32,940 bases of DNA from JAAEKA01 sp049299095 (GCA_049299095.1 JBAQWV010000134.1:1-32940), one strand, 5' to 3'. Positions 12,983 through 22,306 are shown, counted from the first letter of the stretch. The notes: generated from the sequence alone by a model not told the origin. Translations and numbers: made by a program.

Positions 12983-14311
12983 TCATTCAGCCGCGGCCGG
13001 CTCAGCTTCTTCATGGGAATGTTCCACCAGCTCGGGCGCATTGCCTTCGCCGATGGCAATCATACGGCTAAGGGCATTGCGACGTTCAATGTCATGGGTG
13101 AGCGCATGGCGACCGCTGGGGCTGGACAGAAACTCGCGCAGGCCAGCGGTATCCTCTGCGGTCGAGCTGGCTACCAGTTCCTCGATGCGGGCATCAAGTT
13201 CCGCGTCGGAGACGTGAATATGCTCGTCAACAGCCAACTGATCCAGCACCAGGTCTATGCGCAGTTGTTCTTCTGCCTGATCGCGCAGCCGGGCACGCAT
13301 GTCATCCACGGTTTGGCCCGTCAGACGCAAGAACTCGCTCATCGGCAGGCCCACGCGACGCATGTTCTGTTCCTGCTCCTGCATCATTTGCTCAACGGAA
13401 TCATCCACCAACACTGGCGGATATTCCAGCGTTGCACCGGCGATGATCTGCTTCAAGACATCGTTGGCATAGGTGATATCCGCCTCTTCCTGCTGCTCTG
13501 CGGCCAACCCCTCGCGGAGATTAGCGCGCAGTGCGTCCAGTGTGTCGAACTCGCCGATCAACAGCGCGAAATCATCGTTCAACTCAGGCAACTCATTGCG
13601 CTTAACGCTCAAAATGGTGGCGTCAAAATGCGCGGCCTGACCCGCCCGCTCTGACGGCCAATCTTCGGGATAGGTGATGTCGAAGATGATCTGATCGCCT
13701 TCTTTCGCGCCCAGGAAATGCGCATCAAAACCGGGCGGGAAGTCTTCGCTATCCTCTTCCAGGATCAGCTCGAACGCGTCATCGGTGAGAATGGCATCCT
13801 CACCCGCGGAGCCGGTAATGCTCATGGTAAGTAGATCGCCCAGTGCCGCGCTCTCGACCGGCAGCCATTCCGACTGTTCATCGCGCAGTGCTTCCAGCCG
13901 TTCGTCCACGGCCTCATCGCTGACCGTGACCGGCGTGCGCTCCACGCGTACCGAACGGTAATCACCCAGATCAATGCGCGGTCGCATGGACAAGATCAGA
14001 CGATAGGTGAGCGGGTCAAAGGTAATGTCTTCCAACATGCCGGGCGCGATGGGCTGAAGCCCGCTTTCCTCAAGCGCCTGACGATAGATCTGGTCGCCCA
14101 TCTCTTCAGCAGCTTGCTCCAGCAGCGCTTCCCGTCCAAATGCCCGCACAATCGCGGTGTAAGGAGCTTTGCCCTTGCGAAAACCGGGGATGTTATAGCG
14201 CTGCGCTACCTTGGTCGCAGCCTTGCGCAATGCCTGCTCAACCTGCTCTTCATCTGGCTGGACAACCAGCGCGATCTGGCTGTTGGGCAACTGCTCGGTT
14301 GTGATTTTCAA
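12983..14311 (-). CDS. tig: Trigger factor, ribosome-associated chaperone
   Basis: The protein has 442 residues from a TTG at 14311. The N-terminal ribosome-binding domain carries the signature GFRKGKAP (about 43-50) at the ribosome-docking loop. An FKBP-type peptidyl-prolyl isomerase domain covers about 145-235 (GDLLTMSITG...FPPGFDAHFLGAKEGDQIIF). A helical C-terminal chaperone domain follows and ends in an acidic tail rich in Glu/Ala. It shields nascent chains at the ribosome exit. The TTG is preferred because LKITTEQLPNSQIAL matches the usual beginning and AAGGA lies 9 nt upstream. An in-frame ATG at 14329 would add six residues but has no separated SD. It is first of tig-clpP-clpX. Confidence 0.95.
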   Translation of the reverse strand: MKITTEQLPNSQIALVVQPDEEQVEQALRKAATKVAQRYNIPGFRKGKAPYTAIVRAFGREALLEQAAEEMGDQIYRQALEESGLQPIAPGMLEDITFDPLTYRLILSMRPRIDLGDYRSVRVERTPVTVSDEAVDERLEALRDEQSEWLPVESAALGDLLTMSITGSAGEDAILTDDAFELILEEDSEDFPPGFDAHFLGAKEGDQIIFDITYPEDWPSERAGQAAHFDATILSVKRNELPELNDDFALLIGEFDTLDALRANLREGLAAEQQEEADITYANDVLKQIIAGATLEYPPVLVDDSVEQMMQEQEQNMRRVGLPMSEFLRLTGQTVDDMRARLRDQAEEQLRIDLVLDQLAVDEHIHVSDAELDARIEELVASSTAEDTAGLREFLSSPSGRHALTHDIERRNALSRMIAIGEGNAPELVEHSHEEAEPAAAE

Positions 14312-14385
14312 CGTAGTAATTCCTTCCATCTTTCTTTTGTAGCCTGACGACAACGGCGCCAAGTTAATTTTTGCAGTGACAAATT

Positions 14386-14394
14386 ATTATACCA
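14386..14394 (-). promoter_or_regulatory. Extended -10 promoter of tig
   Basis: On the minus strand TGGTATAAT with the -10 at 14391-14386. Predicted start is at about 14379, giving a leader of roughly 68 nt before the TTG. It repeats the motif found at the rnpB promoter. Confidence 0.5.
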
Positions 14395-14633
14395 TAAGCC
14401 AATGTGAGGAGCTAAATAAACAAGTTCGCGGGTTGTACCTTGCAAACGTTCGTGACAATATCCAGCCCAAGCTGCAACGGTGGCGGCGAGCCGGTAAATT
14501 AATTCGCCGGACGGCTGGTGTCAACAGCAACCGGTAGCCACTGGTTGCTGTTCGTGCGGACGCTGGCCTTGCATCCCTGCGCAATTCGGAATTCAGCGTT
14601 TTGCAGCACCTCGCAACAGGCCCAAGCCACCTT
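14395..14633. other. Intergenic region without recognised gene
   Basis: This spacer lies between the tig promoter and the stop of the lytic-transglycosylase gene. It holds a perfect 10-bp inverted repeat AACAGCAACC (14523-14532) / GGTTGCTGTT (14543-14552) with a 10-nt loop and no T-run on either strand. Nothing else was recognised. Confidence 0.5.
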
Positions 14634-17126
14634 CTACGGCTTGATGTCCGGATAGAGCCGCTGATACGCAGCATAATTCGCCAGCACCCGGCGCACATAG
14701 ATGCGCGGCTCGCTGATCGTAATCTCCTCAACGTACAAGTCATCGTCGGTAGTGGCCGCGTCGTCCAACCAGGCGCGCGCATTGCCCGGCCCGGCATTAT
14801 AGCCTACCAGCGCCGGATACGCATCGCCATCGAACATAGCCAGGGCCGCGCGCAGATAATACGTGCCGAACTTGACGTTCACATAGGGCTTGTAGATATC
14901 CGCCGCGACGAAATCAGACCAGCCAATCTGCTGGGCGATCCATGTTGCCGTGTCCGGGATCACCTGCATCAGGCCCTGCGCGGCCGCGGACGAGCGTGCG
15001 CCCTGTTCAAAGGTGCTTTCCTGGCGGATCAGTGCAAACAGCAACGCAGCATCCACCCCCTGCGCGGCCGCTTCTGCCTCTACCAAATCCGCGTAATAGG
15101 TGGGGTAAATCATGCGTTGCAGAAACAGCGGCGCAGCCAGCGCGCCGTCCGGGCTGAGCACAGCCACACGCAGCGCGGCCACGGTGGCATGGCGGTACAA
15201 GCGCAGATCGCGGAAGTGCAGCGCCAGCGCGTAGCTGGCCAGCGGGTCATCGGTGTAGCGCTGGGCCACGGCGTCCATCTCGCGCAGGGTTTCGGTGCGC
15301 AGCCCGGCCGCCAGATAGGCTTCCCCGCGGCGCAGTTGCCCATCCGCGGCCACGGCCTCCGGCAGCGCAGCCAGCACAGCCGGATCCGTTCCAACAGGCG
15401 CGGCCCAGCCAGCCAGCCAACGCTGCGCAGCCCCTTGCGAACCGTCATCATCCGGCAACACCGAGTGCGGCGCGAGGCTGGCCGCGTCCGACAGATTGGC
15501 CACGGTCGCCAGTTGATAAGCACGGGCGGTGTAATAGCTGTCGTCAGCCTCGGCCTTCAGCTCACGCCAGAGGGCCACAGCCTGCGCCGCGTCGCCCTGC
15601 TCCAGCAGCCCCTTGCCCGCCCAGAAGCGGGCCGCGTGCGCATACGTGTGCGCAGGCGCGTCGGCTAGCAGCCGTTGCCAGCTCGTCACCGCGCTGGCTG
15701 TCTGCCCCAGACGATATTGGCAGAGGCCGCCGCGGTAGAGCGCCTCGCCTGCGGCCGGGTCAGCCGGATACAGCCGCGCCAGATCGAGATATTCCGTGGC
15801 CGCAGTGCGACAATCGCCGCTGCGCTCGGCCAGCCGGGCTGCTTCCAGCCGCGCGGCCGCGGCTTTCGCGCCAGAGGCGGTTGCGGCCTGCGCGTACAAG
15901 TCGCGCGCGGTGGTGGTGTTGCCGAGACGGGTATGCGCCACGGCCATGCGGATCAGCACGCCGGCGCGGTCGGTGTAGGTCGGGTAGCTGTCCAGCAGGG
16001 TTTGCCACGCGGCCAGCGCGGCTTCGTACTCGCGCTGGCCGAACCAGGCTTCGGCAATCAGCAGATGCAGGTCGGCTGGGTGATCGGGTGTGGCTGCGAA
16101 GTAGGTTTGCAGCGTGTTCACACCGCTCGTAACGTAGCCATTGCCGAGTTGCACGCGGGCACGCGTGACCGCGTCCACGGGCTGCCCCGCGGCATCGAGC
16201 ATGTCCACAGCCAGCTGCGCGCCGGTGCTTTTCTCATCTTCCTGTACCGCAGCGCGAAAACGGTCGAGCGCGGCCGCGGTTTGGCCCGCGCCATCCAGCA
16301 GCGTACCGGCACGGTATTGCAACTCAGCCCGGTAGCGGGCCAACTGGCTGACCGCCAGAATTTGATCCAGCTCAGCCAGGGCGGCGTCTACATCACCGGC
16401 CTGCTCATGGAGAGATGCCAGCTCTTCGCGCGCAGCAAACAGCACGAAATTGTCGGTGGCAGTGTCCACCGCGGCTTGCAGCGCAGCCAGCGCGGCCGCG
16501 GTGTCGTCCTCCGCGACCAGCAAACGGCCTATGCGCAGGTTGATCAGCCCGGCCAGCGCATCGTCGCGGGCGAGATAGGCCCGATACGCGGTAATCGCAT
16601 CCGCGGTGTTGCCCAATTGCGCCAACGTGTCGCCCAGCCAGAAGTCCACTTCGGCGGGCAGCGCGTCCGCAGGCGCGTCCTGGCGCACCCCATTCAAAAC
16701 GACAAAGGCTTCGTTCAGTTCGCCATCTTCCCAGTAGGACTGACCGAGCCGCCAGGCGGCCTCCAGTCCGTCTTGGCTGGCTGGATTGTCTTTGGCGATG
16801 GCGGCAAACAGCGTGCGCGCGGCCGCGGTGTCGCCGTTAAGCTGCAAATGCTGTGCTTCCAGTAGCCGGGCCGAGGGCACGGCGGTAGGAGTGGCGGTTG
16901 CGGTGGGCGTGGGGGTCGCTGACGCGGTGACCGTGGGCGTGGGCGATGGAAGCGCCGTGGGAGGAGCGGGCGCGGTCAGGCTCGGCGCGGTCAGGCTGGC
17001 CGCGGGCGCGGCAACAGGGGCTGCGGAAGGTGTATTGCGGGAACAGCCTGCCAGCGTCAGCCAAAGGCTGGCGCAGACAACCCCAACGAGTACCCGCCTG
17101 GACCGGAAGAAGGATTTGCCTGTCAT
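14634..17126 (-). CDS. Lipoprotein lytic transglycosylase with long TPR region (Slt70-like)
   Basis: The protein has 830 residues from the ATG at 17126. A signal peptide with lipobox LAGC (Cys28) is followed by a Pro/Thr/Ala linker (about 34-80). Then comes a long Ala-rich array of TPR-like helical pairs (about 90-610). The C-terminal SLT domain shows ALIRQESTFEQGARSSAAAQGLMQVIPDTA, with catalytic Glu703, then YNAGPGNARAW. It should cleave the MurNAc-GlcNAc bond of peptidoglycan to 1,6-anhydro products from outside the membrane. The superhelical TPR region recalls the doughnut of Slt70 but is longer. The start is set by the lipobox and a promoter whose start point lies on this ATG. Alanine and CCGCGG-containing codons are very frequent. 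Confidence 0.92.
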   Translation of the reverse strand: MTGKSFFRSRRVLVGVVCASLWLTLAGCSRNTPSAAPVAAPAASLTAPSLTAPAPPTALPSPTPTVTASATPTPTATATPTAVPSARLLEAQHLQLNGDTAAARTLFAAIAKDNPASQDGLEAAWRLGQSYWEDGELNEAFVVLNGVRQDAPADALPAEVDFWLGDTLAQLGNTADAITAYRAYLARDDALAGLINLRIGRLLVAEDDTAAALAALQAAVDTATDNFVLFAAREELASLHEQAGDVDAALAELDQILAVSQLARYRAELQYRAGTLLDGAGQTAAALDRFRAAVQEDEKSTGAQLAVDMLDAAGQPVDAVTRARVQLGNGYVTSGVNTLQTYFAATPDHPADLHLLIAEAWFGQREYEAALAAWQTLLDSYPTYTDRAGVLIRMAVAHTRLGNTTTARDLYAQAATASGAKAAAARLEAARLAERSGDCRTAATEYLDLARLYPADPAAGEALYRGGLCQYRLGQTASAVTSWQRLLADAPAHTYAHAARFWAGKGLLEQGDAAQAVALWRELKAEADDSYYTARAYQLATVANLSDAASLAPHSVLPDDDGSQGAAQRWLAGWAAPVGTDPAVLAALPEAVAADGQLRRGEAYLAAGLRTETLREMDAVAQRYTDDPLASYALALHFRDLRLYRHATVAALRVAVLSPDGALAAPLFLQRMIYPTYYADLVEAEAAAQGVDAALLFALIRQESTFEQGARSSAAAQGLMQVIPDTATWIAQQIGWSDFVAADIYKPYVNVKFGTYYLRAALAMFDGDAYPALVGYNAGPGNARAWLDDAATTDDDLYVEEITISEPRIYVRRVLANYAAYQRLYPDIKP

Positions 17127-17132
17127 GATGAT

Positions 17133-17161
17133 AGCATAGCTGCGGCTCGCGTTGCTGTCAA
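17133..17161 (-). promoter_or_regulatory. Promoter of the transglycosylase gene, predicting leaderless mRNA
   Basis: On the minus strand consensus TTGACA (17161-17156), a 17-nt spacer and TATGCT (17138-17133). The base 7 nt past the -10 is the A of the ATG at 17126, so little or no 5' leader is expected and no Shine-Dalgarno is present. Confidence 0.6.
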
Positions 17162-17185
17162 GTGCCAAAAGTTACAAAGCGCGGC

Positions 17186-17214
17186 TTGTTGAAGTAGGCG
17201 ACTTATGGTAATCT
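17186..17214 (+). promoter_or_regulatory. Possible promoter of the GH13 gene
   Basis: TTGTTG (17186-17191), a 17-nt spacer and TAATCT (17209-17214), divergent from the transglycosylase promoter. Start at about 17221, some 60 nt before the ATG. Moderate match only. Confidence 0.35.
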
Positions 17215-17282
17215 ATACCAGTTTGTTATTTACCTCACGATAGTCATTCATTGTGGTCCCAGCCAGAAAGGATCAACCGCTT

Positions 17283-20200
17283 ATGCGCACACCGTTGTGG
17301 CAGCCCCCGGACAATTTTTACCGCGAATTTCATGTTTCGCGCGAGTCACGGGATTTTTATGGGTTCGAAGAGAACTTGTTTTCTTTGCGTGGCACCGCGC
17401 TGGTCACCAACTTCCGGTCGGCCCGTTTGTTCGCGCAGAAGATCAATGAAAAGCGTGACCTGGTCAATCATCCGGAAAGTGCCGCGCGCGCCAGCCAGTT
17501 GAACGCGATGGCGCTCATTCATGAAGTATTGCACCTGATGATTGTGGCCTACCGGCAGGAGCAGGATCCCGCTGTGCTGGTCAAGGCGCTCGATTATTTG
17601 AACGAACGTCTAGACGAGCAGGATTTTGACGCCAGCTTGCTGACCTTTGAAGAAGAATTTCCGGTGATGCAGGTCTATCTGGGCGAGGAAACCCCTGAGG
17701 AGTACCTGGAAGGCGAAACAGGGGGCGATCCGAACCGCGGCATTACGCTGGAAGAAATGTTGCTGCTGTGGCTGACCAACATTAACCCTGCCTATGCGCC
17801 TTACCGCGAGCTGTACGATGATACGCCGTTGGTGCAGTCCTCTGAATACACTGAGATCATCGAGGGGATGCGGGAGTTCTTTGCTGGCGAACCTGGCTTT
17901 GGTGATGGTGAAAACCTGATTGATATTCTGCTGGCGCCAATGCGCGCCTCACCTAATTCGCTGAAAGGCCAGTTGGAATTTGTTCGCCGCAACTGGGGCC
18001 AGTATTTGGGACGCATGTTGCTGCGCGTGCTGTCCAGCCTCGATTTTATTGCCGAAGAAGAAAAAGCTGTGTTCGTCGGTGGCGGCCCTGGCCCGGTGGA
18101 AACGCTTGATTTCTCCACGCTGACTGTGGAAGCCGAACGCTTCAGCCCTGACCTGGAGTGGATGCCCAACACGGTGATGCTGGCGAAGAACACCTATGTG
18201 TGGCTGGATCAACTGTCCAAGCAATACGAGCGCGAAATTCGCACTCTGGGTCAGATACCGGACGAAGAATTGGATCGGCTGGCGGAAAGTGGCTTCACCG
18301 GACTGTGGCTGATCGGGCTGTGGGAACGCAGCCGCGCGTCGCAGCGCATGAAGCAGATGATGGGCAAGCCGGACGCGGTGGCTTCGGCCTATTCGCTGTA
18401 CGATTATCAGATTGCTGCGGATCTGGGCGGGTACGATGCTTACCGCGACCTGCGCGACCGCGCTTGGCAGCGCGGTATCCGGCTGGCCAGCGACATGGTG
18501 CCGAACCATGTTGGCATTGATGGCCGCTGGGTGATCGAGCATCCCGACTGGTTCGTGCAGTTGCCGTACAGCCCCTTCCCTTCCTACACCTTCAACGGCG
18601 AAAACCTGTCTGACGTGCCGGGCATCGGCATCTATTTGGAAGACCATTACTACAATCGCACCGACGCGGCGGTGGTGTTCCAGCGCCGCAACTTCGACAC
18701 AGGCGAAGTGCGCTACATCTATCACGGCAACGATGGCACGAGTATGCCATGGAATGACACGGCGCAGCTCAATTATCTGAATGCCGAAGTGCGCGAGGCA
18801 GTGGTCCAGACGATCTTGCATGTGGCGCGCATGTTCCCGATCATTCGTTTCGACGCAGCGATGACGCTGGCGAAGAAGCACTATCAACGCCTGTGGTATC
18901 CGGAGCCGGGCAGCGGCGGCGACATCGCCTCGCGCGCCGAGTATGGCATGACCAAGGCAGAGTTCGATGCGGTCTTCCCCGAAGAATTTTGGCGCGAGGT
19001 GGTGGATCGTGTGGCCGCGGAAGTGCCCAATACCCTGCTGCTGGCTGAAGCTTTTTGGTTGATGGAAGGCTACTTCGTGCGCACGCTCGGTATGCACCGC
19101 GTATACAACAGCGCGTTCATGAACATGCTGAAGATGGAAGAGAACGCCAAGTATCGCTCGGTGATCAAGAACACGGTGGAGTTCGATCCGGAAATTCTCA
19201 AGCGTTATGTAAACTTCATGAATAACCCGGACGAAGACACCGCGGTGGCGCAGTTTGGCCGCGATGACAAGTACTTCGGCGTGGCGACGCTGCTCTCCAC
19301 CATGCCCGGCCTGCCGATGTTCGGTCACGGCCAGGTGGAAGGCTTCACCGAAAAGTATGGCATGGAATTTCGTCGCCCAATGTGGGACGAGACGCCCAAC
19401 CAGTGGCTAATCGAACGCCATCAGCGCGAAATCTTCCCCCTGCTGCACAAACGTTACGTCTTTGCCGAGGTGGAGAACTTCCGCTTGTACGATTTCTTCA
19501 ACACCGATGGCGGCGTCAACGAGGATGTGTTTGCTTATTCCAACCGGGCGGGCGACGAGCGCGGCTTGGTGATTTATCACAACAAATGGGCCGATGTGCG
19601 TGGCTGGATCCGCTCCTCCGCGGCGTATGCGGTGAAGGGGAGCGACGGCAAGCATCTGGAGCAGACCGATCTGGCGAACGGCCTGGGCCTGCCCAACGAT
19701 CCCAACGCGTTTGTGATCTTCCGCGATGTGGCGTCGAACCAGGAGTACATCCGCAACTGTCAGCAACTGCACAACGAAGGCATGTATGTGGAGCTGGGCG
19801 CCTTCAAATATCACGTTTTCCTGGACTTCCGTGTGGTATACGACGACGAAACGCACCAGTATAGCCACTTGATGGACTTCCTGGCTGGCCGTGGCGTGCC
19901 CAGTATTCAGGATGCGCTGTCGGAAATCTTCCTGCAGCCGGTGCTGACCCCGTTCAATGAACTGGTGAATGCGGGCATGTTCCAGCGTCTGCTGGACGCG
20001 TCCGCACTGGACGCGACAACGGAAACCGCGGCGACGGCTGTGGACGCGGACGCGGCAAAGCCTGCGGCGACCGTACCCGCCGAGCCGCTCGATCTGCTGG
20101 ACGATGTGGCCGCGCGCATGCAAGCCTTGCTGCTGGCGATCCAGAAGTTCGAGGATGGCAAGGGAGATGTCGAGGAGCTAACGCAACAACAGCGCGACGA

Positions 20201-20816
20201 GTTGGAGGCGATCCTGGGCTTGCCGACGCTACGCACGGAAGAGCCGGAGCTGCAAGGGCTGGCCGATCTGCTGACCACAGCCGCGGGTACGACCTGGGCG
20301 GCGGCCTTCGGCTGGAGCTTTGTTCACGCACTGGGCAAGGTGACGGACGAAACCAGCTATGCCGATGTCAGCCGCAGTTGGATGGACGAATGGATGCTGG
20401 GTCGCGTACTGAACCGGGCGCTGCAAGGGGTTGGGCTGGACAATGGCGCGGCCGAACGCTCGGTCGCCTTGATCAAGGTGCTGACAACCAACCAGCGCTG
20501 GTTCGAGTTCAAGACGCCGCCGCCCGCGGGTCGCACCGCGTTTGCTGTGCTGACCCGGCTGCTGCGCGACCCTGAAGTACAGCAGTTTATCGGCGTCAAT
20601 CGCCATCAGGGCGTGCTGTGGTTCAACCGCGAGGGGTACGCGCAGTTGTGTGGCTGGCTGGCGCTGCCTGCGTTGGTGGACAGCCTGACCAACCTGAGCG
20701 GAACGAAGACGCTGGCACAGGCCGCCGAACGGCTGGCGGTGCTGCAAAAGCTGCTGGCTGCCGCGGAGAAGTCGCAGTACCAGGTGGAAAAACTGCTGGC
20801 CGCGACGATTTCGTAA
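17283..20816 (+). CDS. Very large alpha-amylase-family (GH13-like) protein with N- and C-terminal extensions
   Basis: This 1177-residue protein starts at the ATG at 17283 (AAGGA 10 nt upstream). An upstream in-frame GTG at 17253 is less likely. The middle carries the GH13 barrel. Region I is DMVPNHVGID (Asp404, His409). Region II is IIRFDAAMTLAKKH, with nucleophile Asp524. Region III is LLLAEAFWLMEGYF, with acid/base Glu589. Region IV is NFMNNPDED, with stabiliser Asp650 but Pro649 where His is usual. About 300 residues precede the barrel and over 450 follow, including an Ala/Thr-rich linker near 900-935. There is no signal peptide, so it should act in the cytoplasm, perhaps on storage glucan or maltodextrin; specificity is unknown. 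It is single-gene, ended by a terminator. Confidence 0.85.
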   Translation: MRTPLWQPPDNFYREFHVSRESRDFYGFEENLFSLRGTALVTNFRSARLFAQKINEKRDLVNHPESAARASQLNAMALIHEVLHLMIVAYRQEQDPAVLVKALDYLNERLDEQDFDASLLTFEEEFPVMQVYLGEETPEEYLEGETGGDPNRGITLEEMLLLWLTNINPAYAPYRELYDDTPLVQSSEYTEIIEGMREFFAGEPGFGDGENLIDILLAPMRASPNSLKGQLEFVRRNWGQYLGRMLLRVLSSLDFIAEEEKAVFVGGGPGPVETLDFSTLTVEAERFSPDLEWMPNTVMLAKNTYVWLDQLSKQYEREIRTLGQIPDEELDRLAESGFTGLWLIGLWERSRASQRMKQMMGKPDAVASAYSLYDYQIAADLGGYDAYRDLRDRAWQRGIRLASDMVPNHVGIDGRWVIEHPDWFVQLPYSPFPSYTFNGENLSDVPGIGIYLEDHYYNRTDAAVVFQRRNFDTGEVRYIYHGNDGTSMPWNDTAQLNYLNAEVREAVVQTILHVARMFPIIRFDAAMTLAKKHYQRLWYPEPGSGGDIASRAEYGMTKAEFDAVFPEEFWREVVDRVAAEVPNTLLLAEAFWLMEGYFVRTLGMHRVYNSAFMNMLKMEENAKYRSVIKNTVEFDPEILKRYVNFMNNPDEDTAVAQFGRDDKYFGVATLLSTMPGLPMFGHGQVEGFTEKYGMEFRRPMWDETPNQWLIERHQREIFPLLHKRYVFAEVENFRLYDFFNTDGGVNEDVFAYSNRAGDERGLVIYHNKWADVRGWIRSSAAYAVKGSDGKHLEQTDLANGLGLPNDPNAFVIFRDVASNQEYIRNCQQLHNEGMYVELGAFKYHVFLDFRVVYDDETHQYSHLMDFLAGRGVPSIQDALSEIFLQPVLTPFNELVNAGMFQRLLDASALDATTETAATAVDADAAKPAATVPAEPLDLLDDVAARMQALLLAIQKFEDGKGDVEELTQQQRDELEAILGLPTLRTEEPELQGLADLLTTAAGTTWAAAFGWSFVHALGKVTDETSYADVSRSWMDEWMLGRVLNRALQGVGLDNGAAERSVALIKVLTTNQRWFEFKTPPPAGRTAFAVLTRLLRDPEVQQFIGVNRHQGVLWFNREGYAQLCGWLALPALVDSLTNLSGTKTLAQAAERLAVLQKLLAAAEKSQYQVEKLLAATIS

Positions 20817-20839
20817 GCGGTGGTCGTGATCGGATAAAC

Positions 20840-20876
20840 AAAACGCCCGGTGGCCTGCTGGCTGCCGGGCGTTTTT
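20840..20876 (+). terminator. Intrinsic terminator of the GH13 gene
   Basis: AAAACGCCCGG (20840-20850) pairs with CCGGGCGTTTT (20865-20875), with a 14-nt loop and a T5 run (20872-20876), 24 nt after the stop codon. Confidence 0.9.
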
Positions 20877-20879
20877 GAT

Positions 20880-21132
20880 CGTGGAAACAGAACCTACACG
20901 CCAAATTCATCGCGCAAGTTATTGACTGCTGCCATAGCTCCGTGTCAAAAATTTCACATCAAGAAACTTTATCTGCCAAACAATCTGTAACAACGCGACC
21001 CAAACCACAGCTCAAGCGTACAATAAATAGAACCGGATTGTACTCATAGCACGAACGTTCAAGAGCAACGCCAGGTGTTTTACAATATGAAATACTCCAT
21101 GAAATACTCCGCAGATAATACAGGATGATCTC
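20880..21132. other. AT-rich spacer with a 12-bp tandem duplication
   Basis: No gene is seen. ATGAAATACTCC occurs twice back to back (21087-21098 and 21099-21110), 23 nt before the esterase start. This could be a tandem operator or chance duplication. No confident promoter was recognised. Confidence 0.45.
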
Positions 21133-22053
21133 ATGAAACAGACAAAGAAGTTAATATCCATGATGGGCGCGGTGGCAGTGGGCAAGTGGTTAAATGAACA
21201 ATTACGGCTGCCGGTTGGCGTCAGTCGTGAGTGGCTGGAAGTGGACGGCATCTCCCGCTCCTTTTTACTGTACATTCCCGCGATGGTCTACGAAAACAAC
21301 CGTCCCGCGCCGCTGGTGGTCAACCTGCACGGCTATGGCTCATGGCCGACCAGTCAAATCCGCATAACCGGCTGGAACGATCTGGCCGATCAGGAAGGCT
21401 TTGTGGTGGCCTATCCGGCGGCTACCGGCGTGCCGAAACGCTGGCATACCGATGTGGCCGCGGCGGGCGGAGTGGACGACCTCGCCTTCCTGGCCGCGGT
21501 GATGGAGCAGGTGGCCCAGCGAGTCGCGATTGACCGCTCGCGCGTCTACCTGAGCGGGATGTCGAATGGTGGCGGCATGGTGAACGCGATGGCACGGCTG
21601 CGTCCCGCGGGCATCGCCGCCATCGGTACCGTCGCGGGCGCGTACGTTGCACCCGTGGGCGACGCGCCCGCGCCACTTCCTCCCATACCGCTCGTTGCTT
21701 TTCACGGCACAGCCGACCGGGTTGTACCGTATGAAGGCGGCGCAATCTATGAGCGCGGCGGGTGGATCTTCCCTGCTGTCGACGCATGGGCCGCAGACTG
21801 GGCAGAGCGCAACGGCTGCGCGGCAGAGCCAACAGTGACCACGCTCACCGAGCACGTCACCGAGACACGCTATGCTGATTGTGCCGGGGACAACGAAGTC
21901 GTGTTGTATACCATTACCAACGGCGGTCATTCCTGGCCCAAGCCCGGCAAAACCTTGCGTCTGTACACGGTGGACCCCATGCTGGAGGCGATGGATACCA
22001 CGGCGGTCATGTGGGAATTCTTCGCCCGCCATGCGCTGCCAGAGCGACGGTGA
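21133..22053 (+). CDS. PHB-depolymerase / feruloyl-esterase-like alpha/beta hydrolase
   Basis: This 306-residue protein has the CE1/LpqC-type hydrolase pattern. The oxyanion-side motif is LVVNLHGYG (about 61-69). The nucleophile elbow is GMSNGGG, with Ser144. The acid is in FHGTADRVVPY (Asp195). The catalytic His is in NGGHSWP (His266), the hallmark of polyhydroxybutyrate depolymerase/esterase family proteins. There is no clear cleavable signal peptide; the N-terminus has only a short hydrophobic patch (MMGAVAVG). Substrate may be an aryl ester, polyester oligomer or lipid. The ATG is preceded by AGGA at 8 nt. It is monocistronic, with a terminator 230 nt downstream. Confidence 0.85.
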   Translation: MKQTKKLISMMGAVAVGKWLNEQLRLPVGVSREWLEVDGISRSFLLYIPAMVYENNRPAPLVVNLHGYGSWPTSQIRITGWNDLADQEGFVVAYPAATGVPKRWHTDVAAAGGVDDLAFLAAVMEQVAQRVAIDRSRVYLSGMSNGGGMVNAMARLRPAGIAAIGTVAGAYVAPVGDAPAPLPPIPLVAFHGTADRVVPYEGGAIYERGGWIFPAVDAWAADWAERNGCAAEPTVTTLTEHVTETRYADCAGDNEVVLYTITNGGHSWPKPGKTLRLYTVDPMLEAMDTTAVMWEFFARHALPERR

Positions 22054-22282
22054 TGTGGCCCTGCTGAACATTCAACAGGTGGCCGGTCGCTGGAACATAG
22101 GCTATGCGCGTTGAGCAGAACGGTGTACAAATCAAAGCTTTGCGCAGCAGCCTTGCATGGCGCGGGTCTGGCCGCGGCCCCCTCGTGCCTGAATCGGGCG
22201 ACACTTCGACCGCGCTCAGTATAGGCCCGCAAGCCTCAACCGGTACGGGTGCGTGCTGAAATAGTAAATCTCCTGTTTTCAT
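22054..22282 (+). other. GC-rich 3' region before a strong terminator, no gene recognised
   Basis: About 230 nt separate the esterase stop from the terminator at 22283. No ORF with a ribosome site is seen. GC-rich palindromic patches such as GGCCGCGGCC near 22172-22182 could fold. 6S and SRP RNA were considered, but no diagnostic segment was found. Confidence 0.3.
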
Positions 22283-22306
22283 AGCCTGCTTCGGCAGGCT
22301 TTTTTA
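22283..22306 (+). terminator. Intrinsic terminator
   Basis: Perfect 7-bp stem AGCCTGC (22283-22289) / GCAGGCT (22294-22300) with a stable TTCG tetraloop, followed by T6. It is oriented to end the esterase transcript before the efflux operon. Confidence 0.92.

Noticed and set aside
15675..16865. Plus-strand open frame opposite the lytic transglycosylase
   Set aside because: It is a shadow of the alanine-rich TPR coding region, with Arg/Gly-rich composition.
17949..19328. Minus-strand open frame of about 459 codons opposite the GH13 gene
   Set aside because: The opposite strand carries conserved GH13 motifs; the translation here is His/Arg/Val-rich without any family feature.
22054..22282. 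6S or SRP RNA before the terminator at 22283
   Set aside because: No diagnostic conserved segment was found on either strand, and no promoter lies directly upstream.
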